Shown: positions 17,595-27,230, counted from the stretch's first letter. The stretch is DNA of 54,005 nt from JAVBJN01 sp031546985 (GCA_031546985.1 JAVBJN010000035.1:1-54005), one strand, 5' to 3'. Numbers and translations: made by a program. The notes: generated by a model not told the origin, from the letters alone.

Positions 17595-19253
17595 TCAGGT
17601 GGCCATATCGGCCCAGCTTACCTGCCGCAGTATGCGGTATAGCATAAATACAAAAACACCGCTCAATACAAACAGAAAAACCATAGCCCACCAGTATGGT
17701 GCGGCAAAATAGTGCAGCCCGCCCAATACCGCAGGCAGAATCAGCGTAAGCATACTCTTAAGAATATTACCAGAATTGGCATTCTGCAATTCCTGGTTTA
17801 ACGAAAAAGGCATTTTACGGTGCATAATGTAGGCCATACTTAAAACAAACAACGATACGTTAATCATACCCAGCGCCAGGTGCTGCAATACAGATGGCCC
17901 CCAGATGACAATACATACAGTGCTTACAAACAGGTAAAAGGGTAAAAAGAACTTTGTCATCAAGGTTTTGAACGTACCAATCAGCGCCTCGCCCGGCTGA
18001 CGAATGGGTGCGATAAAATAAACCCAGGCCGCTTTATAGTTATCGGAGTAAGTAACATGCGTATATGCAATGATAACCGTGAGGCAGGAACTGTATATCC
18101 AGATGAGGAACATATGCCCCGATTGCAGGCGCGTAACCATCGCAGCCAGGTTGCTCCATTCTCCTTTACGGGCCACCATCATAATCATGTAAATAGGTAC
18201 AAACGCCAGTGTGGGGTACACCTTCATTCTAAAGTGGCGGCTACGGCCGGTGAGCTTCCATACCAGGGTAAAAAAAGATCGCTGCACAGGGTTGGTACAC
18301 AACAAGGCTGCCAGCGAAAAACCTTTGGCCTTTTCTTTTTTCAACTTGCGGGGTTCTATCTTCTCCCCTTCGTTAATATCGTTCAGCTTGGCGCCAAAAT
18401 AAGGCGCGAAGAAACGGATTACCAGCCACAGCCCTGCAAATGGAAACAACAACACAAGAACCGGAAAGATGAACGGCACAGCTACCCCATTCATGAGCCA
18501 GTTCCAGGCCATGGCAGACCAGTACATGGGCGTAACGGCCAGCCATTTGTAATCAGTAAGGCGCATAGCCTGAAAAGTGTCGCTTTCCATCACTTTGGGT
18601 AGCAGGTAATAAGTAGCAAAAGCAAGGATGGAAAAGAGAATCTGGATATTGTTGAGCGCATTCTTAATGCGTGAGGCACTAACAAAACGCAGCAACAGTA
18701 AATAAGCGGCATTGGCCAGGAAAATGGCGTTGAGTACCTGTAACAACCCCATTACAAAAAACAGGAATGCCGCCGTACCATTGTATGCAAAACACATAAA
18801 CACCATGGTGGGCACAAGCATGGGTATTGCCACGCGGAGCAGGTAAAGACATACATACACAATGCGCGACATCAGAAAAGTCTTGCTATCTACCGGGCGG
18901 GGCAGCACAATGGCATTGTCGCGGGTACTGTAAATAACATCGGCAAAGTCGGTAATGAGAATCATGCTCATAAATACCGTCAGAAAAGACAACGACAGGA
19001 AAAGACCCACATCAGATGTAGGTGCAAACGGGAAAGGCATAATCAACATTAAGCCATACAGCAGCCCCACAAAAATGGTAATCAGGTTGCCCCATTTTAT
19101 TTTCTTGCCCTGGTTTTTCATCATAGGGTTGGGCCGGCGGTTATCGATCAGCAACCGCATTTTAAGCAGCGCCCTGAGTTGTGCGCCGTTTACCCCCGTA
19201 AGACGTATAACCGGTTGCAGCAGGAATAACAGGATATTTAAAAAAACGTTCAT
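17595..19253 (-). CDS. ABC-2-type exporter permease
   Basis: 552-residue integral membrane protein with many hydrophobic segments spread over its length, interrupted by a basic cytoplasmic stretch (about 295-315, EKIEPRKLKKEKAKG). It sits 21 bp after the ATPase gene, so it is its membrane partner. Length and the two-part layout suggest a full-length exporter subunit. Substrate unknown. Confidence 0.85.
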   Translation of the reverse strand: MNVFLNILLFLLQPVIRLTGVNGAQLRALLKMRLLIDNRRPNPMMKNQGKKIKWGNLITIFVGLLYGLMLIMPFPFAPTSDVGLFLSLSFLTVFMSMILITDFADVIYSTRDNAIVLPRPVDSKTFLMSRIVYVCLYLLRVAIPMLVPTMVFMCFAYNGTAAFLFFVMGLLQVLNAIFLANAAYLLLLRFVSASRIKNALNNIQILFSILAFATYYLLPKVMESDTFQAMRLTDYKWLAVTPMYWSAMAWNWLMNGVAVPFIFPVLVLLFPFAGLWLVIRFFAPYFGAKLNDINEGEKIEPRKLKKEKAKGFSLAALLCTNPVQRSFFTLVWKLTGRSRHFRMKVYPTLAFVPIYMIMMVARKGEWSNLAAMVTRLQSGHMFLIWIYSSCLTVIIAYTHVTYSDNYKAAWVYFIAPIRQPGEALIGTFKTLMTKFFLPFYLFVSTVCIVIWGPSVLQHLALGMINVSLFVLSMAYIMHRKMPFSLNQELQNANSGNILKSMLTLILPAVLGGLHYFAAPYWWAMVFLFVLSGVFVFMLYRILRQVSWADMAT

Positions 19254-19274
19254 CAGATTAAAAAAATTGGGAGG

Positions 19275-20051
19275 TTATTCGCCTATTGCTTTGGCCAGGT
19301 TATCGGCTTTGGTGTTTAAATCTTCGGATACAGTGAGTTTGGCAAAAAGTTGCTCCAGCGACTGCCCTTCGAACTGGCGCAGCATATCAATGGTGCCTTC
19401 GGCTACCACGCGACCTTCTTTAATGAGCACAACCAGATCCGATACTTTTTCTACCACATCCATCATATGCGAGCAGTAAAAAATGGTTTTACCCTCCTGT
19501 TTAAGGCGGCCCAGCAATTCTTTAATGATGATAACACTATTGGCATCCAGGCCCGACAAAGGTTCATCCAGGATAATGATATCGGGGTTGTGCAGCAACC
19601 CTGCGGTAAGCAATACCTTCTGGCGCATCCCTTTAGAGAAAGTATCCATACGATCGTCCAGGTTATTTTCAAGTCCAAATACCTGGAGCATACGCGTCAT
19701 CCGTTCGTCGATCTTGGCTTCGGGCATTTCGTGCAGGCCGCCAATAAAATGCAGGTATTCGCGCGGCGTAAGCAGCTCGTACAATTCCGCATTTTCGGGC
19801 ACGTAACCAATGCGTTTTTTAATGGCCAGATCCTGCTCTCTCAGATCCATACCCAGTATGGTTACCGTACCATTAAAGTTGTTGATAAGCCCGGTGAGGA
19901 TTTTAACTGTGGTAGATTTTCCGGCCCCGTTGGGACCAATGTAGCCAATCACCTGGCCCGGGTAAATATCCAGGTTCACATTGTCCAGCGCTACTTTTTC
20001 GCCATATTGTTTTCCGAGGTTCCGGATAGAGATTACAGGTTGCTGTTGCAT
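19275..20051 (-). CDS. ABC transporter ATP-binding protein
   Basis: 258 residues. Walker A GPNGAGKST (about 39-47), Q-loop region YVPENAELYELLTPREY, signature FSKGMRQK (a degenerate LSGGQ typical of ABC-2 exporters), Walker B IIILDEP with GLDAN, and switch His in CSHMMD. Powers the permease encoded 21 bp downstream. Confidence 0.95.
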   Translation of the reverse strand: MQQQPVISIRNLGKQYGEKVALDNVNLDIYPGQVIGYIGPNGAGKSTTVKILTGLINNFNGTVTILGMDLREQDLAIKKRIGYVPENAELYELLTPREYLHFIGGLHEMPEAKIDERMTRMLQVFGLENNLDDRMDTFSKGMRQKVLLTAGLLHNPDIIILDEPLSGLDANSVIIIKELLGRLKQEGKTIFYCSHMMDVVEKVSDLVVLIKEGRVVAEGTIDMLRQFEGQSLEQLFAKLTVSEDLNTKADNLAKAIGE

Positions 20052-20061
20052 AACTGATAAA

Positions 20062-20094
20062 GGATAAAAAATGCCGCCTGAAAACCCAGGCGGC
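20062..20094 (-). terminator. Terminator of upp
   Basis: GCCGCCTG pairs with CAGGCGGC; minus-strand T run after the stem. Separates upp from the ABC exporter genes. Confidence 0.8.
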
Positions 20095-20118
20095 GCTAAA
20101 TTTATTTAAAACTATTAC

Positions 20119-20769
20119 TTATTGCTGTTTTTTGCTTCCGTAAGAGAGGTCGCCGGCATCGCCCAGACCAGGCACAATGTAGCCTTTGGCCGTGAGTTCG
20201 TCATCTATATCGCCACACCAGATGTGTATATCGGGGTGGTGTTGCAGCACATGCTCAATACCCACAGTACAGGCAATAGCACTTATAACGTGTATTTGCG
20301 ATGGCTGCCCGTGCTGCAGCAGGTTTTCGAGGGTAAGCACCAGCGAGCTGCCTGTGGCCAGCATAGGGTCGGTAAGGATCAGCGGGCGTCCACCAATATT
20401 GGGGCAGGTAATGTACTCCTGTTTAATCTCAAAAGTACCGTCGCGGTGGTGCTTGCGGTATGCGGCCACAAATGCGTTATCGGCTTTGTCAAAATAATTG
20501 AGCACACCCTGGTAAAGCGGCAGTCCAGCGCGCAAAATAGTGGCTACCACCGGCTGCTGCTCCATAATACGGCAAGTGGCAATACCCATTGGGGTGGTTA
20601 CTTCCACTTCTTTAAAAGGCAGCTGCTTGCTTATTTCATAGGCGGCTACTTCTCCCAGCCTCTCCATATTCCGGCGAAACCGCATGCGGTCCGACTGGAT
20701 GTCTACGTCTCTGATCTCACTGATCCATTCCGTGACGAGGGAATTTTGAAGGCTGAGGTTGTAAATCAT
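20119..20769 (-). CDS. upp: Uracil phosphoribosyltransferase
   Basis: 216-residue salvage enzyme making UMP from uracil and PRPP. ILRAGLPLYQGVL (about 78-90) and the PRPP-binding loop LILTDPMLATGSS (about 130-142) are present; the C-terminal uracil-site segment reads GYIVPGLGDAGDLSYG. Divergent from anmK. Confidence 0.96.
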   Translation of the reverse strand: MIYNLSLQNSLVTEWISEIRDVDIQSDRMRFRRNMERLGEVAAYEISKQLPFKEVEVTTPMGIATCRIMEQQPVVATILRAGLPLYQGVLNYFDKADNAFVAAYRKHHRDGTFEIKQEYITCPNIGGRPLILTDPMLATGSSLVLTLENLLQHGQPSQIHVISAIACTVGIEHVLQHHPDIHIWCGDIDDELTAKGYIVPGLGDAGDLSYGSKKQQ

Positions 20770-20835
20770 GGCATCGAATTATAGCCTAAGTTATAAAAAA
20801 TCGAGGTACTTTCGCCGCCAATAGTATTAAGCATT

Positions 20836-21933
20836 ATGGTTTATCATGTTATTGGTCTGATGTCTGGTAGTTCGCTGGACGGATTAGATATCGTATACAC
20901 GATACTGGAAGAGATAGGCGGCAAATGGGGATTTTCCATTGAGGCAGAGAAATGTGTACCTTATGACGATGCCTGGCGGGCAAAACTGCAACATCCGCTG
21001 CAACTTACCGCGGCCGATTTTTTACTGCTGCACTCGCAATTCGGCCATTTTACAGGCAAGCAGGTTAATCTCTTTATTGAAGAAAATAGCCTGCACCACA
21101 AAATTCACTTTATTGCCTCTCATGGCCATACGGCCCTCCACAAACCAGGAGAGCGTACCACTTTCCAGATTGGCGACGGTGCGGCCATAGCCGCAGCTAC
21201 CAGCCTGCCGGTTATTACCGACCTGCGCTCGCTCGATGTGGCTCTGGGTGGGCAAGGCGCTCCCATCGTGCCTATTGGCGAAAAACTATTGTTTCCGCAG
21301 CACCAGCTGTTCCTCAATATTGGCGGTATTGCCAACCTCAGCTACCACAACCACTCTGCTGTAGCGTTTGATGTGTGCCCGGCCAACCGGGTGCTCAATG
21401 CACTGGCAGCCCAGGCCGGCGACCTCTACGATCATGGGGGCGAACTGGCCCGCAAAGGCAATGTAGATGAAAAACTGGTGAGCCAGCTGAACAACCAGGA
21501 TTATTACGGTAAACCGTACCCCAAATCGCTGGCCAATGAGTTTGGCTCAGAAATACTCATGGAGCTGATTACCGCTTCGGGCCTGTCTACCGAAGATGCG
21601 CTGGCAAGTTATGTGGCGCATATTGCCCAACAAGTGCAACTGGCAGTGGCCGAGATTAAATCGAACCACCCTGCCGAAAACATCGATCACCTGCTGGTAA
21701 CTGGCGGTGGCGCATTTAACCATTACCTGATGGAGCAGCTCACCAATGCGCTGGGCAGTGTAGGTGTAAATGTAGAGGTACCCCACGATTATGTGGTGCG
21801 CAACAAAGAAGCCCTTATTATGGCCCTTATTGGCACCCTGCGCTGGAGAGAAGAAACCAATGTGCTGCACTCCGTTACCGGAGCCGAGCGCGATAGCATT
21901 GGCGGTGCCCTTTGGATGGGACACGCTTATTAG
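20836..21933 (+). CDS. anmK: Anhydro-N-acetylmuramic acid kinase
   Basis: 365 residues. Phosphorylates and opens 1,6-anhydroMurNAc during peptidoglycan recycling. The N-terminal GLMSGSSLDGLD is the family signature; IASHGHTALH, FQIGDGAAIA, FLNIGGIANLSY, FDVCPANRVLN and LLVTGGGAFN follow in the ASKHA-fold order. A -7-like TACTTTCG precedes it. No murQ neighbour is seen. Own terminator follows. Confidence 0.96.
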   Translation: MVYHVIGLMSGSSLDGLDIVYTILEEIGGKWGFSIEAEKCVPYDDAWRAKLQHPLQLTAADFLLLHSQFGHFTGKQVNLFIEENSLHHKIHFIASHGHTALHKPGERTTFQIGDGAAIAAATSLPVITDLRSLDVALGGQGAPIVPIGEKLLFPQHQLFLNIGGIANLSYHNHSAVAFDVCPANRVLNALAAQAGDLYDHGGELARKGNVDEKLVSQLNNQDYYGKPYPKSLANEFGSEILMELITASGLSTEDALASYVAHIAQQVQLAVAEIKSNHPAENIDHLLVTGGGAFNHYLMEQLTNALGSVGVNVEVPHDYVVRNKEALIMALIGTLRWREETNVLHSVTGAERDSIGGALWMGHAY

Positions 21934-21948
21934 ATATTAGAAAAAATA

Positions 21949-21978
21949 AAAAAGGGCCATTATTTTGATGGCCCTTTT
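21949..21978. terminator. Bidirectional terminator
   Basis: AAAGGGCCAT pairs with ATGGCCCTTT, with A and T runs on each side. Shared by anmK and the methyltransferase gene. Confidence 0.85.
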
Positions 21979-21995
21979 CGTTACAAATAAGCTTT

Positions 21996-22937
21996 CTACG
22001 CTTTAGTCGTCTTCATGTCCGAAACCAAAAGACAATGACTTATTGCAACCTCCTCTAAAGGCTTAACAACAAATTCCTTATCTAACGTTATTGATTTCAA
22101 TTCATCTACATTTCCTTTTCTATAAGAATGCTCAGTAATAGGAATACCCAATTCCTGGTACATTCCCACGTAATCATAAAACCTTAACCTACTTTGGGGT
22201 TGAATCGAATTATCGATCCATTTCCATTTTGATGGGCTGTACTGAAGAAAATTGTAAATATTAATAGTGTTATCAAAATGCGCAAAATGATCTGACATGT
22301 CAATCGAATGAGACATTATTCCATTATCCTTTTTTACTACCCGTTTAAATTGCTTCAATATTGAAAGCAGAATATCAGGATAGATATGCTCAAACGTGTT
22401 ATTAGAGTTCACTAAATCAATAGATTCGTCTGCAAGCGATAACTGTCTTGCATCTTCTATCAAATAGATAATATTCAACTGCTTTAGAATAACCTCTAAC
22501 GAGATCATCTCATAATCAGAATGAAGGCGCTTCAACACCTCAAATTTTTCTGGTAGAAATGGGATGTAACCTCCTAATAAGCCGGCAGTATAACATTCTA
22601 TGAATTTATCAATGGTAGTTTTTATACGTTCTTTAGAAGTCAAAAAAGTAATATCAACCGAATATATCTTCTCTGCACCAACCAGAAACAAGCTGATAGG
22701 AACAATCGGGTACCAGCCTGTACCTATTTCCAAAGTCACCCGAGGAACAACCCAACCAGAGTACTTGCTATAGTTGGTCAAATGCTCTTTAGCATGCTCT
22801 AATCGATCATAGAAGTATTCATCACCCAGATTGACACCTTTTGTTACATATTTTTGGAATAAGTAATTTATTTTATTCCCCAACGGCAAATAGGAAATTA
22901 CTTTTTGCACTATTGCCTTCTGTACCCATTTTTTCAT
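21996..22937 (-). CDS. Class I SAM-dependent methyltransferase
   Basis: 313 residues. Motif I is LEIGTGWYPIVP (about 69-80), an acidic residue follows the second strand in YSVDITFL, and motif IV-like SIDLVNSNNTFEHI follows near 175. No signal peptide. It starts 9 nt after the large secreted glycosidase-like protein, so the two share a transcript. Third-position base use is markedly AT-rich: one sampled 60-base line (22021-22080) has 21 G+C against 30 in a line of anmK (21481-21540). Substrate unknown; glycan or lipid methylation would fit surface-polysaccharide context but is inference. Confidence 0.8.
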   Translation of the reverse strand: MKKWVQKAIVQKVISYLPLGNKINYLFQKYVTKGVNLGDEYFYDRLEHAKEHLTNYSKYSGWVVPRVTLEIGTGWYPIVPISLFLVGAEKIYSVDITFLTSKERIKTTIDKFIECYTAGLLGGYIPFLPEKFEVLKRLHSDYEMISLEVILKQLNIIYLIEDARQLSLADESIDLVNSNNTFEHIYPDILLSILKQFKRVVKKDNGIMSHSIDMSDHFAHFDNTINIYNFLQYSPSKWKWIDNSIQPQSRLRFYDYVGMYQELGIPITEHSYRKGNVDELKSITLDKEFVVKPLEEVAISHCLLVSDMKTTKA

Positions 22938-22946
22938 TCAATAAAA

Positions 22947-25900
22947 CTAGTGATTCACCATCACTTTTTTGGTTCCTAACAATCTAGAGTTTACAAACAC
23001 CTGAACAAGATAAATACCATTTGCTTGATTCATCACATCAAAACTACCTATATAGATATCACTATTACGATTCAATTCGTTAGAACGAACAACTCTTCCA
23101 TAAGCATCAAGCATTATTACTTTCACATCGGAGTTTTTGTCTTTAAGCGTTAAACGGACATTGATTTCCGATTTGGCAGGATTGGGATACAGCTCGATTG
23201 AATATGTTTCATTATCCGTTAATACATTTGCTGCTTTCTCTTGAATAACCGGAAACCCTAGTGATTGATACTCTTCTTCCTTCTTACCACTACCAAAATA
23301 TTCACAAGGGTTATCGAGAGAGTAATGCTGCATTCGTCCATCTTGCCCTCTGTAAAACACTTGCCCATCAGAAGTGATTTTTATTGGACTTCCTTCCGAA
23401 ACTTTATAGTTAACTGGTTGGTTCCACCAGTTTAAAACCAATCCATCATTTATCCAAGAGCCTCCACTGCGATAAAAATGATACATATAGCCATCCGGGC
23501 CTGGATAATATATCTGGTTATCCCCATTCATTAGGTTAATCGATACATTCCCACTCACCTGGTAGTTACCCCCATATCCACCGGTGTAATCATGAGCCCA
23601 TGTTCCATTCCAATAATAATGTTGCATACGGCCATCCTGACCTTTATAAAATACTTCTCCTATTGAATTGACAGCGATAGGACTTCCTGCAGCCAATTGG
23701 TAAGCGGCTGGTTGCGTCAAATAATTCGGAACCAACCCATCATGCACCCAAGAGGTTCCATTACGGTAAAAATGATGCATTAAATTATCTGATCCATGAT
23801 AAAATATTTGGTCATCACCATTAACAAGATTTATAGAAATATTTCCACCCACCTGATAAGTTGAATTACCTCCTGTATAATAGTGTGCCCATGTACCATT
23901 CCACGAATAATGCTGCAAACTTCCATCCCGCCCTTTATAAAATACCTCTCCTTTAGAATTCACTGCAATGGGTCCTCCTGCAGCAACTTTATACACTGCA
24001 GGTTGACTAGCCCAATTCGACACCAATCCATCATGCAACCAGACTGCACCATTACGATAGAAATGATGCATAAATCCATCAGAACCATCATAAAATATCT
24101 GATCATCGTTATTTACTGTATTAATAACAATACTATTTCCAACCTGATAATTACCACTTAAACCACCAGTATAATCATGTATCCAACCAGTGCTGCTATT
24201 CCATGAATAATGCTGTAATCGTCCGTCCTCACCTTTATAAAATACTTCCCCTTTGGAATTGATGCATATTGGACTCCCGATAGCTACCCGATAGGCTGTA
24301 GGCTGTGTCCACCAATTAGCCACCAAACCATCATGAAGCCATTTTTTAGTCTGCGGATCCCAGTAAAAATGCTGAAGGTAACCATCTGTTCCATGAAAAA
24401 AGATATCATTCCCTTTGGGATTAATTGCAAAATTACCTGCTGGTTTAGCAATTGCCTGAGTAGAACTTGGCGTAACCCACCTGTCCGTATAATCATGTTG
24501 CCAAAGCCCATTAGCATAGCCGCCGTTCCCCTGATATACTATTTTAAATCCATAATCAGGCGCGTAAGGTGTTTGGTTTAATTCAATAGGTTGCAGTTTG
24601 GGGATATCAAGCGTTAATGTTCCATTAGAAGAGGTTTTGTATTCAGTAAATGCAGGTATTATACCTCCGTCATCATTAATCCCATCTCCATTTATATCAT
24701 AATTATATTGAGTAGAATACCATTCTATTTTATAATATCCTTTACACCTTAAATTACTAATGGTTAGTGTCTTATTTTGCAAAGGGGTCATATTTGCAGG
24801 ATAATTCGCAGTTGCAGAATTATTGTAAACAGTACAAGGGTTGGGTATACTGCCATTATCAGCGTTATGCGGCACATTATACCAGTAGTTGTTTTTATTT
24901 CCAACCCAACCCAGCACTTTGTTTTGGTTTTTGAGCCCAAAAGCCTGGATATTCCTATCATCATTTGTAGAGATGTCCCGAACCAAATAATCCAGATTCA
25001 AAGGTGTATTATTAACATCCAGAGCCCATGACGGAGGAGCATAACCCCAATCATCAAAACTCGGAGCATCAGGAGGACGATTCTGATTTAAATTAGGATT
25101 TCCATAAGAATTATATACTGAGAGCGCATTGCCTATGGGACTAAACGAGTAGTTTAATGAGTTAAATGTTTCATTCTGAATGAATTTCGCCAGAGGCTTA
25201 TATGTTTTTATCAAATCTCCTCCCCAGCAGCTGTTATTGTATTTCATATCTGCACCAAAATAATACCCAGTAGTAGCGGAACCAGAAAGCGTGCTTGACC
25301 AAAGCGTATTATGCAAATCCTGCAAAGTGGTATATTCAGAAATCCAACATCCAATAGAATTCATTAACCCATATTCACTCATCACAAATGGTTTATTAAA
25401 TTTTTTGAGATTATTCTGAGCAAAATAATTCCGCTGGTATTCGATGTTCTTATCCGAAGAATAAGTATGCCCATTGGTAAAATCTATAGAATTCAATGCA
25501 TTAATTCCTGTATACTCACCCGAGAAGCCTATGGCAAATGAAACATTAATTAAGTGTGATGGGTAAAATGATTTTAGATACGAGCCCATTTCATCATACC
25601 AGGTTCTAATTTCATTTCTATTTGCAGATAGAACATCCCCATTATGATTAACCCAATCCAGTTCATTAATAATCTCATAATTAGCCAGTAACGGAGAATA
25701 CCCCCACCGGGACTGTATATACCTTAATTTATATTTAAAATAGTCTTTAGCAGTAGCATTGGTAAAAAACTCTCTGTATTCGGTCAAAGGAATATTCAAT
25801 TTATACGGATTTCCAGCCCAACCATAATCCACAGGAGCCCCTGAATCAACAAATTGCGTTGCTAATTGGTCAGGATTCATTACAACCAGATGAATAAACA

Positions 25901-26693
25901 CATTGTTTTGTCTACATATTTCAAAAACCGAATCCAAATCAAATGCTCGGTACTGCTTTCCCGAATAATTGCCTAAAACGTTAGTAATTGTATTTGTCTC
26001 CGGCCATTCTAATTCAAAACCCCATGGTGTCATCCATACACGAATAAGATTTCCTCCATTTTGCGCAAAATTGGTAATCCATGTTTTGTATTTAGGCAGA
26101 ACATGTTGGGAATATGTGAAATATGTTGAGAAATTAGGGTCGCAACCTTGCGGTGCCGAAGTCCCTACGTAACTACCGAGATCTTCAGCTATTCCGAAAA
26201 AAGATGTTTTGTCTGAAAACTCAAAGTACTTATTATTCGAAGCTTTCGTAATAAAACCATGATTACTCGAAGAGACACAAGTAAAATTTCTTATTGCCGA
26301 TGTAGAAACAATAAGCCCTTTGTTTTCTCTTATTATAATTGTATACCTCCATTGCCCTACTTCATTCGGTGTAAATCGAACCCGCCAATCTAAGGGTGTT
26401 GAAATCGGAGTCCAATAAGGTAAAACATTAGTACGCTGAAAATCCTGATAATAGAACCCGTATACCGTATACACTTTGCCTCCAGGCGAAGTGAGTTGCA
26501 TTTCAATAGATACCTGACCTGGATTATATGGATTCGTAAATGTTTTATTGAGCCCAATACCGACTTCAAATTTGCTATACATAGGAATTGAACCAGCAGT
26601 AATATCCTGAATATTGGATATAGATCCTTGCCCAAATAAGTGAGGCAGCCATACCAAACAAAAAAGTAATGTACTTAATGCAGATTTAATCAT
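22947..26693 (-). CDS. Secreted GH-A-clan-like glycosidase with repeat propeller and T9SS domain
   Basis: 1248 residues. A signal peptide ends near LFG-QG (residue 22). An N-terminal DUF5060-like beta domain (about 25-140, ending VGQWRYTI) precedes a TIM-barrel region (about 150-520). That region has candidate acid/base E344 in IINELDW and candidate nucleophile E440 in VMSEYGLM, the spacing of clan GH-A enzymes. A linker domain (about 520-715) is followed by a repeat region (about 717-1155) of alternating blades, then a T9SS sorting domain from ELYPNPAKSE (about 1172) to KKVMVNH. Likely an exported or surface polysaccharide hydrolase with a carbohydrate-binding propeller; substrate unknown. 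The gene is AT-rich (16 of 60 G+C in 25381-25440), unlike its neighbours, suggesting horizontal gain. Confidence 0.85.
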   Translation of the reverse strand: MIKSALSTLLFCLVWLPHLFGQGSISNIQDITAGSIPMYSKFEVGIGLNKTFTNPYNPGQVSIEMQLTSPGGKVYTVYGFYYQDFQRTNVLPYWTPISTPLDWRVRFTPNEVGQWRYTIIIRENKGLIVSTSAIRNFTCVSSSNHGFITKASNNKYFEFSDKTSFFGIAEDLGSYVGTSAPQGCDPNFSTYFTYSQHVLPKYKTWITNFAQNGGNLIRVWMTPWGFELEWPETNTITNVLGNYSGKQYRAFDLDSVFEICRQNNVFIHLVVMNPDQLATQFVDSGAPVDYGWAGNPYKLNIPLTEYREFFTNATAKDYFKYKLRYIQSRWGYSPLLANYEIINELDWVNHNGDVLSANRNEIRTWYDEMGSYLKSFYPSHLINVSFAIGFSGEYTGINALNSIDFTNGHTYSSDKNIEYQRNYFAQNNLKKFNKPFVMSEYGLMNSIGCWISEYTTLQDLHNTLWSSTLSGSATTGYYFGADMKYNNSCWGGDLIKTYKPLAKFIQNETFNSLNYSFSPIGNALSVYNSYGNPNLNQNRPPDAPSFDDWGYAPPSWALDVNNTPLNLDYLVRDISTNDDRNIQAFGLKNQNKVLGWVGNKNNYWYNVPHNADNGSIPNPCTVYNNSATANYPANMTPLQNKTLTISNLRCKGYYKIEWYSTQYNYDINGDGINDDGGIIPAFTEYKTSSNGTLTLDIPKLQPIELNQTPYAPDYGFKIVYQGNGGYANGLWQHDYTDRWVTPSSTQAIAKPAGNFAINPKGNDIFFHGTDGYLQHFYWDPQTKKWLHDGLVANWWTQPTAYRVAIGSPICINSKGEVFYKGEDGRLQHYSWNSSTGWIHDYTGGLSGNYQVGNSIVINTVNNDDQIFYDGSDGFMHHFYRNGAVWLHDGLVSNWASQPAVYKVAAGGPIAVNSKGEVFYKGRDGSLQHYSWNGTWAHYYTGGNSTYQVGGNISINLVNGDDQIFYHGSDNLMHHFYRNGTSWVHDGLVPNYLTQPAAYQLAAGSPIAVNSIGEVFYKGQDGRMQHYYWNGTWAHDYTGGYGGNYQVSGNVSINLMNGDNQIYYPGPDGYMYHFYRSGGSWINDGLVLNWWNQPVNYKVSEGSPIKITSDGQVFYRGQDGRMQHYSLDNPCEYFGSGKKEEEYQSLGFPVIQEKAANVLTDNETYSIELYPNPAKSEINVRLTLKDKNSDVKVIMLDAYGRVVRSNELNRNSDIYIGSFDVMNQANGIYLVQVFVNSRLLGTKKVMVNH
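23290..24545 (-). repeat. Two-type blade repeats in the secreted protein
   Basis: Protein repeats of about 50 residues alternate between an even type (IFYxGSDG, then HHFYRNG and HDGLVxNW) and an odd type (EVFYKGxDGRLQHYSW, then DYTGG and NYQV). Pairs therefore recur every roughly 100 residues, about 300 bp. Eight to nine half-units are visible, the first and last divergent. The FY.G.DG.(L/M)(Q/H)H(F/Y) pattern suggests a tachylectin/PLL-like beta-propeller. Confidence 0.8.
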
Positions 26694-26721
26694 ACAGTTG
26701 ATTTTGTATTTTACAAAACCG

Positions 26722-26758
26722 CAAAGATAGTATTTAAGTAACTCACTTATTAGAGTGA
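26722..26758 (-). promoter_or_regulatory. Promoter and possible operator of the glycosidase-methyltransferase unit
   Basis: TATCTTTG on the minus strand (26722-26729) matches the -7 consensus. No good -33 box is present. Instead TCACT (26743-26747) and AGTGA (26754-26758) form a short inverted repeat near the -33 position, a possible activator or repressor site. Confidence 0.5.
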
Positions 26759-26830
26759 CTTAAATTGCTAATGGCAGATATCATATTACCAAACCTCCTG
26801 CACCAAGCACATATATTAAATACAAATAAG

Positions 26831-26887
26831 TAAATTTGTGAACACAGTGCTATCTCTGGCAAGGTTGTTGTTTCTTTTCCGGAGATA
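26831..26887 (+). promoter_or_regulatory. Promoter and leader stem of the YtxH gene
   Basis: TAAATTTG at 26831-26838 matches TAnnTTTG. In the predicted leader TATCTCTGG (26851-26859) can pair with CCGGAGATA (26879-26887) except for one T-G position. The ATG is 34 nt further on. Confidence 0.45.
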
Positions 26888-26921
26888 ACATTGATTACCT
26901 AACCTCAAAAATCATATAACC

Positions 26922-27230
26922 ATGAGTACACAGAACACAATCGTAGCTGCATTGGCCGGATTGACCGCTGGCGTAGCCATAGGCGTATTAACCGCTCCTG
27001 ATAAAGGAAGTGAAACCCGTCGTAAGATCGCAGATACTGCCGAAGACTGGAGAAGACGCGCAATGAAATTGTTTGGAAAGGGCGAATATCAAATGGAAGA
27101 ACTGCATAAGATATTCGAAAATGAAATTTCGGGCCTGAAAGATGATGTTAGGCAGCGTGTATTGAAACTGATCGAAGAAAGTAAGAACACCTACGATTCG
27201 TTAAAGCAGGAAGCGCTTAACTCCCAGTAA
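26922..27230 (+). CDS. YtxH-domain protein
   Basis: 102 residues. The N-terminal hydrophobic Gly/Ala-rich segment IVAALAGLTAGVAIGVLTAP is followed by KGSETRRKIADTAEDW, the YtxH hallmark, and a long charged helix to the end. Probably a small membrane-associated stress-type protein; function not established. Single gene with its own promoter and terminator. Confidence 0.85.
   Translation: MSTQNTIVAALAGLTAGVAIGVLTAPDKGSETRRKIADTAEDWRRRAMKLFGKGEYQMEELHKIFENEISGLKDDVRQRVLKLIEESKNTYDSLKQEALNSQ

Noticed and set aside
23231..24560. CRISPR-like or satellite DNA reading of the periodic region
   Set aside because: The 300-bp period is protein-coding, with diverged third positions, not exact short repeats with unique spacers.
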